A stretch of 64,000 nt of DNA, taken from contig JASJOG010000213.1 of the NCBI GenBank assembly GCA_030142905.1, positions 134,001 through 198,000 on the forward strand, given 5' to 3'. Of this stretch, positions 1 through 10,162 are shown in pieces. Made by a program: the position numbers and the translations under genes. Under the pieces are notes generated by a model, which was not told the DNA's origin, did not search any database, and worked only from the letters and a program-made list of their open reading frames with translations. Within the stretch, counting starts at the first letter, position 1. Every line of letters starts with the position of its first letter. Source of the DNA: Heliopora coerulea (Eukaryota; Cnidaria; Anthozoa; Scleralcyonacea; Helioporidae).

Positions 1-2134
1 ATGGTGAAAGAGGTGGAGAAGGTGTGACACTTTCTGGAGATGGTGATCTCTGTTCTTTGAAAAGAGAGTTCCTCAGAAGAGTGCGAGAAGACTCATGAAA
101 CTCATCCAAACTTATCTTTAATCCAAATATATGTAACCGTTTATGTGCCAGAGTTGGTGGTTCAAAAACATCATAAGTTGGGTGTTCGCCTTCAGAGACA
201 TCACTGGAAAGATCTGAATAATCAACCCTATAAAACAATACACAGCTCTTTAAGGATGTAAAAAGTTATATGCTTAAATAAATAAACAAACAAATAAACA
301 AATAGAAGATTACACATTGGCAGTTGGAAGCTTGTATATAGAAAAACCTGATAGGTCAGAAGGCATTTTCAACATAAAGTAATATATCTTTTATGAATCA
401 TCCAGGCAATATGTAGGTCTACTATTTTTTTTTTTTTCAATATAGTAAACTATTATTTATGGTACCTTTGCAAATGCAGTTCTAATCCAATTCCAGATTT
501 TTTTCCTGGCAGTAGGTGTTCAAATCGGATCATCACATCTTGAAAACTAACCCTAGTTCTTGAAAGTACTATAAAATACAAGAAAATTCTTCCTTTTCAA
601 TTCTTAGTCCTTCATTTACAATTTAATAAATTTATAATCTTTGCCACAAATGAATGATACAAAATTAAATATAGTCAGGGGTGAAAAAACAAAGAGAGAA
701 AAAAGAAGGAAAATAAAATTGTAAACAAAAGAAAAAACAATTGAACAAATTACAAAATTTTAAAGAAAACAATAGAAAAAGGAAAGCTAACAGAAGGAAA
801 ACCTAATTACATTCCCCAAAGAGTTGAAAAAATTTTAAAAGAACTTACAAAATACAAATACATATTATATTTATAAGTAGTATTCATGTGGAGAAAAATG
901 GACATTATCAGAAGTATAAAAAGGTCAAAAACAATTAAATTGGTGCAGGCAACATTTTTTCAACCAGAATATTCATGGATGATAAATAAAGGGAGGAACA
1001 GAAGCTACTTATAAACTTGATTTTCAGTTACATGACAGAAAATAAATTAATTTACATTTATAATTACTTATTTAATAAATAAAAATGATCAACATTTTCA
1101 CATCATACCTGACTCAATTGTTTGAGCAAATGATTCTAAGCCTTCAAATGTTTGTTGAGAAGCAGTCTGCTCAGCAGATGGCAATTCCTCATCTTTCAAG
1201 CATTCTTGTGCAAGTTGTAAACTGGTTGTCATAGAACTAAATGCCAGTGACTCTGAAGTCACACTGCAAGCTACAAATAAATTATAAAATGGACACTTAA
1301 CATTGTAAAACACCATTGTTTATAAATCACAATTGTAATTATATTTGATGAATAGCAGTAATTATATGTTATCTTTGTTTTTCTGGGCATAATTCTAACA
1401 ACACTAAGATGAAAAATATCCTCTCCCTTCAGTGATTATTAACCTACCAGCCTAACTGTTTTACTTAGTATTGACCAGTATACTAACCCAAGTCAACATT
1501 TTTCCTTATCCCAACTATAATCTCCAGGCCTTTAACTTCTAATTCACAATTTTCTTGCATTAATGAGCTCCATGGTACTGAAACAGCAATAGTTTCAATA
1601 AAACCATCAAGAATTTCTAGTGGAACATTAGCCCCTTCAAGCAATTCATTTAGTGCCTGAAAAAAAAATTGAAGATATGAGATTATGACATTAAAATCTT
1701 ATAATCAACAAAATGAGATGTTACATGAAATTGTTAAGGTGTAAGTGCCTGGTACCACTGAAATGAACTAATTTTTCCAACATTTAAAGCTTAATTCAAT
1801 TGCCTAGTTCTTTATTGAAAAACTGGCAACTTCAGAATATAAAAAAATAATTATCAATTTTCGAAATATAAGCATTTAATATTGAAAGCACATACAGAGA
1901 ATCTCATCATAGAAGTTTTCTCAGAATAACTGACAAACCAAAGCAGCCTTTACCACACTTACTTACCCAAACATCAAGTGGTACGTCCTTCACGATTCCT
2001 TTTCCATTAAAAAGATCGACTGTAAGTTGATCCAATGTCAACTTTTCTTGTAGGAATTGCCCGACATAGTGCTGTAAAAGGTACCTACAAGCTCTCTTTT
2101 TGATCGAATCTGACCAAGGGAAATACCACGGCAT
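1..2134 (-). CDS. ATG2: ATG2 autophagy lipid-transfer protein, N-terminal exons (partial)
   Basis: ATG2 is a large rod-shaped lipid-transfer protein that moves phospholipid from the ER to the growing phagophore. Five coding exons are read on the minus strand: 2134-1967, 1656-1488, 1270-1109, 568-466, and 227 to the window edge. All have GT-AG borders and compatible phases. The N-terminus begins MPWYFPWSDSIKKRACRYLL and carries the family hallmark QEKLTLDQL...DLFNGKG...VPLDVW (the chorein-type N-terminal region). Exon 3 has MTTSLQLAQECLK and FAQTIES; exon 4 has IRFEHLLPGKKSGIGLEL; exon 5 has LAHKRLHIFGLKISLDEF. All are recognisable ATG2A/ATG2B blocks. Most of the roughly 1,900-residue protein lies beyond position 1. 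A and B paralogues cannot be separated, and invertebrates usually have one gene. The start is the first ATG and matches the conserved family start. Confidence 0.93.
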
Positions 2135-4098
2135 GTTAAAGAACCTAGAAATCCGATGTTCTGAACAAAATCAGAAGGCAAGAAGCCCCAAATATGAACT
2201 ACGTATGATAACATTTGAACGATTTGTTTTCATTTTCAACAATGACGGAGCAACGTCCGCGTTTGTACGAAGACTGGTACTAGTGACCCGCAACTGCGAA
2301 ACGACCATAGTTCTAGACTCAAAGCACCAATAAATCATGGGCTCTGGGACATAAATAACTCTTATCAAAAGGTCAACTTTCTTGAAATTGTGCGGACTTA
2401 GGTACAAGTGGATTAACTAGGGCACTATTTGGGCGGGGGGATGGACGAGGTCCCAGTAAATTTTGGGAGGCCAACACCTAGTGCAGACATAAGGGAGGGG
2501 TGCATCTCGACAAATACATCATGTTGTACACCTGCAATAGCAGAAACGCCTTGCTTGAAAGAGGTTGACGATTATATTACTCAACAAGTTGGGGGTGCCT
2601 ATTAGGGTGGCCCAGGGTTTTATTCGGGGAACCGGACTCCCTTGGTAGTTACGTCACTATTAGGGGTTGAAATGCCAGGAAATTAGCGTAATTTAGAAAT
2701 TAATATGTTCATGTTCTTTCTTGAATATTCTGTGCCCGTATCATTTTTGCAAGCAAATTAACCTATAAACATTTCACATTCCATCATCCCAACCACATAA
2801 CCTGGTTGCCTACTGAGGTTCTAATGAGGTTAGCCTACTCAAAAAAAGAAAAAGTTAGTCACCTTTTCATATATTTTTGCTGGTGCTGAAAGCTAAAAAT
2901 CATTTTCACTGATTATTTTTTTCTTTTCTATTATGGATTAACGCTAAATAGTTTGTTCACCTTAAATATAACCACAGGTCTTATCCCAAAAATTATAACA
3001 AAGTAATGCTTTACGAGTAAGTCGACAGGAAATACATGTTTGGTGACTATCTAAAGATTGGAGGAATATGGAACTTTAATCAGGATTTGTTGCGGAACTT
3101 TACTCCGCGTACCGGCTCCAATTCTCTAAAGGGGCTGTATTTTCTGCCTATTAATTTCACCGTTTTTCATGATCAATGACAGTTTCAATATATGCTTTAC
3201 TCACAGCCACGTGTGTCAACTAACTATATAACAGCTGATCTTTCTATTATGTAACACACTGGGTTTCTCAGAAACCCGTGTCATATTTCATCCGACTAAC
3301 AATAAACTCAGATGCGATAACTTTGGGTAAAGCAACTACCTGAAATATACGAAAAGAAACTTCAACGTTTCCAGCGAAGGTCGATCACGTGATAAAAAAT
3401 AGACCAATAAGATGGATTTGGTAAAAACAAAGTATAAACAAAAAATGTAAATCACATAACAGAATATACTAAGGAGGAAACTAGGTTGTAAATTGTAGTT
3501 CTTTCACATATTTCGCAGGCTTTGTTCACAGAATAGCGTTTTCTGTTTCCTTCTTGTTCATCTTAAGGAAAACTTTTTCGTCATTTGTGATTCCAGTACT
3601 TGCATTGGTTTTAACTTATTTCGATAAATCGGGATGCTTTTTTTTTTGTTTTTCAGAGTCACGATCATATCTTTATGCACTAATGTACAATTTGAATCAG
3701 CCAATTCAACAGTCTAACAATTTTTGAAGATGATTTTATCCTACAAAGTCTACAAACATAACTTGTAAACGTTCTTACTTATTCAGATCATTGAGGATGT
3801 TTTCATTAATGAACATGCCTACAAGATGACGACCGAAGTGGGTTTTTTGTCTTTTTTGGGGTTTTTTTCATAAACTATGGTGTGAATTGTCAGGTACCAG
3901 AATACAAAAAAAATTACTAAATAGTACGCAGCAGACATTGATCAGTAAGGCTACAGTATTTTACGACAGTACAATGATAGGTTTCATTAAGAACCTCCAA
4001 CATAGACATTTTAATAAACATCACTAACGACAATACAAACTAGATCAGCTACTGTAGTACATGCACGATTGGAAAAGTCAATAAATGTGGAAAATATT
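2135..4098. other. intergenic region upstream of ATG2
   Basis: About 2 kb between the ATG2 start and the 3' end of LPMO copy 1. The ATG2 promoter and 5' UTR must lie at the left side, but no clear TATA box or initiator was identified. The only recognisable content is a dispersed repeat footprint at 3311-3383. Short ORFs here show no coding similarity. Confidence 0.6.
3311..3383 (-). repeat. dispersed repeat, probable Penelope-like element end (copy A)
   Basis: On the minus strand this segment matches 21201-21290 (+) at roughly 85-90% by eye over about 75 nt. The shared core includes GAAGTTTCTTTTCGTATATT followed by TCAGGTAGTTGCTT. The GAAACGTTG block just 5' resembles the 3' half of a hammerhead core, as seen in Penelope-like retroelement ends. 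Assignment to that class is inference. Confidence 0.55.
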
Positions 4099-4932
4099 TC
4101 AGGCACAAGTGCAAAACGACGGAGGGCAAAATCCCTTCGAGCAATTCATTCTGCACCATTGATCCATGCTGGCTGATTGTCGTTCACCATACGACCTACA
4201 TCCGTTACCACTGGGAAGTGATGGTGTTTCAGTTGGTTTTGGACTTGGTGGCAGTGTAGCTGGGCGTTCTCTCGTAGTTGGCTTTGGTTTAGGCTTTGAA
4301 CTTGGCCTTGGGCCACCACGAGAACGAATTTCAATATCTGCACAGCTGACAAAGGTTTCAGGTTTATCGTTTATGTAATTGTTACCAGTCGTCCACCACC
4401 ATTGTAGCACACAATGACGACACGTCAGCCCCATCGGCAGTTGAAGAGAGATCTTGAATTCTCCATTGCCATGAGAACTCAAAAGTTTCCATTCGGCGTC
4501 TCCATTGTCCAGCTCCAACATCGTCTTGTCCAGATCTTCTTGTTTGATTGGTGGGTTAACCAATGGAGCTACACGAAATGTAAAATATCCTTTGTGATTG
4601 GCTGTGATCCTTATTTTGACATCAATTTTTTGACCTTCACTGTAAACTTTGACAATTGGTGGATTCGTTGCAAACGCTCCAGGATATGCAAATTTCGGAT
4701 TGGGAATGCCATACTCATCCCCACAAACACCGCACTTTCCTTTGTGTTTCCCCCACTGAACATTTCTTCCACCACAGCTCAGCTGATTGTCCGTATACTC
4801 CGGAGGACCTCGAAATCCAAACCGCCAGCGAGTGGCTCGTCCTGGAGGGTCAACCATCATACCGTGACCATTGACAGCACTCAAAGTGACTGTATTTAAC
4901 ACAATTATTGAGATAATCAAATTCATCGTCAT
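4099..4932 (-). CDS. AA15-family lytic polysaccharide monooxygenase, copy 1
   Basis: A secreted copper enzyme predicted to cleave chitin or cellulose oxidatively. One coding exon encodes 277 aa, preceded by a 5' UTR intron at 4941-5438. Residues 1-22 form a signal peptide (MTMNLIISIIVLNTVTLSAV, then NG). Cleavage would expose His23 (HGMMVDPP), the N-terminal ligand of the histidine brace. The second histidine is in ITANHKGYF. Other AA15 hallmarks are RWRFGF, CGGRNVQWG, CGVCGDEYG, CRHCVLQWWWTTGNN and FVSCADIEI. A Pro/Lys/Thr-rich linker follows, then a small C-terminal module with C-x(11)-MDQWC-x2-NC-x4-CPPSFC-x-C. The start is the ATG eight bases after the acceptor TTTTCTTATAG. An upstream in-frame extension to 5064 would be intron sequence. 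Copy 2 lies 2.2 kb upstream on the same strand. Confidence 0.92.
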   Translation of the reverse strand: MTMNLIISIIVLNTVTLSAVNGHGMMVDPPGRATRWRFGFRGPPEYTDNQLSCGGRNVQWGKHKGKCGVCGDEYGIPNPKFAYPGAFATNPPIVKVYSEGQKIDVKIRITANHKGYFTFRVAPLVNPPIKQEDLDKTMLELDNGDAEWKLLSSHGNGEFKISLQLPMGLTCRHCVLQWWWTTGNNYINDKPETFVSCADIEIRSRGGPRPSSKPKPKPTTRERPATLPPSPKPTETPSLPSGNGCRSYGERQSASMDQWCRMNCSKGFCPPSFCTCA

Positions 4933-5438
4933 CTGAACACCTATAAGAAAAGGTGAAACAGTCATTTTGGAGACATGCCAGTAATTGTGTAAGTACATGG
5001 TATAGACTGCCTTATCCAAGTAAGGAAGTTTTAAAAACTGTTTTCGAGCAGAACTGAAGTCCACTTTGAGTGGCAGTGTAAAAGACGGTCGAAATCATGT
5101 CCTTTCCTAGCAAACTTGAATACTTCACGTGCGCGGCATATCCCTACTACCATCGGTAATCAACCGACAGACTTAAGATGCAGATTAAATAACGTAACTT
5201 CAATTTCTATCAGCTGAAAAATCCTTTACAATATGAAACCCATCCCGTCAGAGCCACTGAGGCACTTCGTGATCATGTATACTTACAATCAGTCAATTCA
5301 ACATTCGAACACAAGTTTCAAAAAACAATTTTCACAATTAATAGTTTTCAACTTTTTCTTATAATATTTAAACAAAAGCAATACCCTGCGAATAAAAAAA
5401 TGTAAGGACTAGCATCAATGAATCCTTATCGAACTTAC

Positions 5439-5525
5439 CTCGTTAGTCTGAAAAAGGCACCTGTTCTGAGTCTTCTTCAGTCAAATATGAACAAGTGAGG
5501 TGGGTGTTCCCTCAAATATATAATA
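5439..5525 (-). promoter_or_regulatory. TATA-box promoter and 5' UTR exon of LPMO copy 1
   Basis: On the minus strand a TATA-like string (TATTATATATTTGAG, within 5511-5526) lies upstream of a short segment ending in a strong donor, ACGAG|GTAAGT, at 5439/5438. The matching acceptor is at 4941, just before the LPMO start codon. A non-coding first exon of about 50 nt starting near 5490 is therefore likely. Confidence 0.6.
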
Positions 5526-7109
5526 CAGGGCCTGGTGAGTCTTAATACACACCCAATAAACCGCAAGGCTTGTGTATGTGACAAAAGAACAAAGGAGACA
5601 TGTCCGTGACCTGACAACGAATACCATAATCAAAGCATCTGACAGTGGAAACACTTTTTCGAACTATTTTTCATAAAATAAATGAAACCTAATGTTACGA
5701 CAAACACATTTCAAGCAGAGCAGAAATACAGACGTGTATTTATTTAAACAGCTAACAGGTTTTTAATTCAGGATAAAACGTGATACTAAGTATGTTTAGT
5801 CAGCTTGAGACTCATCAATACCGGAAAACAGTACAATAAAAACGTTGCAAAGAACAAGATTTTTTTGTCTACAAAGGTCTAGGAAACATACACTAGAAGG
5901 CACAACTGTCTTATCAACTAACATTTTCACAGAAAGACTTGCTTTCCCAACTCATATGACTCTAACGTGTAGCAAAATTAGAAAACTTTGTAAAACATTA
6001 CAGCATTTCGCGGTTTTGCCATGCGACGTCAAGCCACTGTTAGGGTCACATCAGACCTCTGTTTTCGTGAATTTCTCATGGACTTCGCGTTGTATTTTTT
6101 AACTTTAACTTATGTCAAGGAAAGGTGAGACCCCTGGCACCAAGACAGATCAAGTGGCATTCCTTCCAGGTCTTCAATTCACCCACCTCCTCACTACGTG
6201 CGTGGACTAATATTTCGAGCATAAATAATTGTGTGAACAGGTAGACAGCTGACTAGTTTAGCTGGGTCAATATCTTTTTTTCTCAAACCTTTAACTTCTG
6301 TTTTGATTAGTAAATGTAGTTTTATCATACAAAAACGTGAAATAAATACAGCTAATTCAATCTAACATACGGTGAATCCCATTCACCAGAAAATCAAGCA
6401 TCAATAACGATTAAGCTGGCTAAGTGCAATATTTGATCATCTGGTCCCTAAAGTGTTTTGAACGTAAGTCAGGTTTTTAATTGTTCATTTTTGGTAAGTC
6501 ACTACGTCCAAAACAGACCTTAAAACAATTTGTAGTTGTATTACCATTTTAAGGCTGCCTTTGACTTGGATTAACTTCGGATTATATTTCGTCCTATATT
6601 TTCTAAATTAGTGGCCAGCAATGTTACCAGCCCGATTCTTGTTCACGTTACATTACATAGAGCGCATTACCATTGTATGAAATAACGTCATCTATTACGT
6701 TCATGTAACAAACTATCGAACCTCATCATGAACGAATACGCATGCACGCAGCAAGAGCATCTGGAACCAATAAGCAAAATAGGTAATAGAAAATTTAAAA
6801 CAACAGAAACTAAACCATATTTTATTTCTATGTTTTATTTATATTTATATGGACCCGGATTTTACAGAAGTTGTAATCGTAATGAAATTTTGTTCAGATT
6901 GATATGCGACTCGGTTTCAAATGTCACTCCAAGGATTGGATAACTCATTAAATTTGTATTTAATAGATAATTAATCACAATTCTTGAGTTTTTCCGAAAA
7001 TATTAGGTAAAACAACTTAAGCGTCAGGTAATTAATGTAGCTCTACGTTCATGACGAACAAAACAGATGACAGTAAGCGATATTCCACAAAGCAACCAAA
7101 GTTACCGAA
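5526..7109. other. spacer between the two LPMO genes
   Basis: About 1.6 kb. It must hold upstream elements of LPMO copy 1 (right of its TATA box) and the 3' UTR of copy 2. No convincing exon, RNA gene or repeat family was seen. ORFs at 5845-6102 and 6728-6943 have no recognisable domain and are probably chance. Confidence 0.5.
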
Positions 7110-8105
7110 TCAGTCACAATTAGTACAATGTGACGGCGGACAATAACCCAAAGCACAGTTATCTTGACACCATTTATCCATGGATACAGTGCCTGACACT
7201 GATTTACAAGTATTTCCAGTGCTAGAGGGAGAAGTTTCAGAAGAAGGCTTAGTGGGAGACGGTTTAGTGGCACAAAAATTTGGACATGGCGTCGGTTTAG
7301 GACACACAACTGGTTGAGGACATTTGCAAGGTGGACAAGCGTTTGGGCAGTTGGTAGGTATTGTCTTTCGAGTTGATTTTGGAGTGGACTTTGGTTGTGG
7401 AACTTTATTTACAAGAATTTCAACGTCTGCACAGTTGACAAAGGTTTCAGGTTTATCGTTTATGTAATTGTTGAATGAATGAATGAATGAATGAATGAAT
7501 AACTTTATTTACCGAGGGTGACACATTACAGTTGAAACTGTTAAACTTGTGGCCCTAAAATTGTTACCAGTCGTCCACCACCATTGTAGCACACAATGAC
7601 GACACGTCAGCCCCATCGGCAGTTGAAGAGAGATCTTGAATTCTCCATTGCCATGAGAACTCAAAAGTTTCCATTCGGCGTCTCCATTGTCCAGCTCCAA
7701 CATCGTCTTGTCCAGATCTTCTTGTTTGATTGGTGGGTTAACCAATGGAGCTACACGAAATGTAAAATATCCTTTGTGATTGGCTGTGATCCTTATTTTG
7801 ACATCAATTTTTTGACCTTCACTGTAAACTTTGACAATTGGTGGATTCGTTGCAAACGCTCCAGGATATGCAAATTTCGGATTGGGAATGCCATACTCAT
7901 CCCCACAAACACCGCATTTTCCTCCATGTTTTGTCCATTGAACATTTCTTCCACCACAGCTCAGCTGATTGTCCGTGTATTCCGCAGGACCTTTATACCC
8001 AAACCGCCAACGACTAGCTCGACTGGGAGGGTCAGTCATCATACCATGACCTTGGACATTCGGCAATACCAATGAGATCAACAACGCGAATGTTATTGCA
8101 TTCAT
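7110..8105 (-). pseudogene. AA15-family LPMO, copy 2, interrupted by an insertion
   Basis: Paralogue of copy 1, starting with signal peptide MNAITFALLISLVLPNVQG followed by the brace histidine HGMM. The AA15 core is intact through LQWWWTTGNN. There a 93-nt insertion (7473-7565) adds codons ending in TAA at 7511-7509. Because 93 is a multiple of three, the reading frame resumes beyond it: YINDKPETFVNCADVEILVN, then a Cys/Pro-rich linker (CPNACPPCKCPQPVVCPKP), then the six-Cys tail C-x(9)-DKWC-x2-NC-x4-CPPSHC-x2-C. Without the insertion the protein would be 300 aa. A truncated product that lacks the last strand and tail is possible, so the gene may be a recent pseudogene, an inactivated allele or a shortened protein. 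A 388-nt tract is identical to copy 1. Confidence 0.85.
7473..7565 (-). mobile_element. short 5'-truncated retroposon in LPMO copy 2
   Basis: Compared with copy 1, 93 nt are added: about 86 nt of new sequence plus one copy of a 7-nt target duplication AATTGTT (7466-7472 and 7559-7565). On the minus strand the insert ends in TAAATAAAGTT followed by an ATTC tetranucleotide run. That is the 3' tail pattern of CR1/L2-type LINEs or SINEs that use their machinery. The stop codon that interrupts the gene comes from TAAATAAAG. Confidence 0.85.
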
Positions 8106-10162
8106 GATCTTTATAACTCTAGAAAATGAACCAGTTTACCAGATCAAAAAACTGCTGATTAATGAACAGCCGGCACAGCTCTAAATAACTTATACGTAGT
8201 TTGATTTTAAGGTTTCATATCAAGCTATACTTGGTCTTTTACACCAGTGACTGCTACCACATCGGCTTCAAATGTATCGAAAATTGACATATTTCGTCAA
8301 TGAAATCCAAATTCTTAAAATTAGTTTTTGTAAGACAGATCAGTGGAATGAGGCTAACTCTTCTAATATAACACACTGCTCGCTACAACACTCATATGAC
8401 AGTCTTGACGTACATGTAGTGTAAACAGTGCGAAACACCTCTGTTACCAGCTTTTCTGCCCATTTAGTCGTTTGCAACACAATAGGCCACCAAAACAATA
8501 CTTCTTACATCTTACCTACGTTTTTGTCCCTTGTTTTCGAGGTAAAATACATGTACTTGCTTTCAGTCAGCGTTCTTCATACTAATGAGCTTTCAAGGTC
8601 TCGCTGATATTTCTGACAAACGCAGCACGTCCCATAAATGTAATGCACCCACAGACGGACAATGGTATAATTTGTGATCCACGTTTGATCCAAAAAAAAA
8701 TATCATTTGGAAGAAACTTTCTAATCTTTCTAAGTTCTCTTTTATTTTCATTACATGGGATAAGCTTCCCACATAAAGGCTTGGATTATGTATTGGACCA
8801 TAGGCGTATTTAGGATACAGGCCAAGTACATCTCCTACAGGTGCAACTAAGTTGAATATTGTTCTCCTTTGTATTCTATTGATGTTAGATAATACAAAAT
8901 CACGACAAGTCTGTTACACCAAAATTTCTTAGTCAATCACTTCTAAAAATATTTTTACTTGCCCATTTGTAGTCATTTGTAGTCATCTGTTCCTCAAGCG
9001 CAGCTGTTATACAGAAACCATTAAGGTTTATAAACACCAAACCTTCTGAATGTCCTCCCCCATGAACATTACTCACGTTTCGCGACACATTTTTTCAATA
9101 TACCATGTTATCTTTCGCTCTTTTACAATCAATTACCCCAACCCTATTGTTTATTTATCAATAGACTTAACAGCAAACGTACACGCATTCTCAGTTCTGT
9201 TAAATTAAGCCCGATGTATCGTGTCGTTAGTTTGAGTTTCATCTGGTTTTTACAGCTGTCAATGAGATCCAGTTTACCTTTTTCTACTTTTCACCGTTAG
9301 ATTGCAGTAAATAACGGAGTTTCCTTGTGCTGAGTTACAACAACTAACCACTACTTGGTTTTATACGTCACACGATCAGCGAATTCGATTGAGACGATTT
9401 CTATTCAAGTACATGTGATGGTACTGTGACGTCTAAAACGAAATAAATTCGTTCTCATGGAGGGAAATTTGTCGCTTAAATTAGAGTCTCACTGAAGTCC
9501 AGTGGCCGAGATGGCGAAAGGAACTACATTTACGTCAATCACATACGAGGATTATAAACAGAGCGACGCTTAAGGCTGATTTCCAATGCCAATTTTTTCT
9601 CCGTACTTATACCTACAGGGTACTCTAAACACGTAAACATGTGCACTAAAAGTAATTTTGCGAGATATTTTTCGCATTTTGCTGGAGACTTTCTCAAAGG
9701 AAATTCGCCATAAAGCATGATGTGGACTAAAACAGTTTGTCAATTGGAAAAATGGTAATTGCATTGGTCCACCGTTTTTTAAAAAGATTGACGAGGCTGA
9801 ATTTATGAATGGAAATAAACGTGGAAATAAACGGTTACCGCTTGACAAACAGCATTTTTATAACATTGGTCAGACTTAATGATGAAATGATTCTGTTCAA
9901 TTCCGGTAGTTCATCACCACTCACAGAGTGGCTAAAAGACATTTGATCTGATGAAAAATATGACCCTCTACATTAAACCTTCTTCAGTCATTGCCGACAA
10001 TTTTAGCCAAGCAAGTCATGGTCCAAGTTACAAGAACACGTAGGTTTTGCCCGTCATCCTGCAATCTGCTGTATTGTGCTACTCAGTGCACGCAGCTGAA
10101 CTGCACCTTCAAGTTATAATCAGGCCATATTTAAACTGTTATTTCAAAATAATCTCCACACC
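8106..10162. other. intergenic region, LPMO copy 2 to ACBD3
   Basis: About 2 kb. It should contain the LPMO copy 2 promoter at the left and the ACBD3 3' UTR at the right. No conserved exon, RNA gene or transposon was recognised. The ORF at 9570-9848 is unsupported. A possible acceptor TTTTCTAG at about 8119 suggests that copy 2, like copy 1, has a 5' UTR intron. Confidence 0.5.

Noticed and set aside
4414..4899. A 161-aa plus-strand ORF, repeated almost identically at 7596-8075.
   Set aside because: Both are antisense to the LPMO core. Their similarity only reflects the shared sequence of the two paralogues.
4933..5064. N-terminal extension of LPMO copy 1 to an ATG at 5064.
   Set aside because: The extension crosses a clear acceptor (TTTTCTTATAG at 4941) and would bury the signal peptide, which must be N-terminal for the histidine brace to form.
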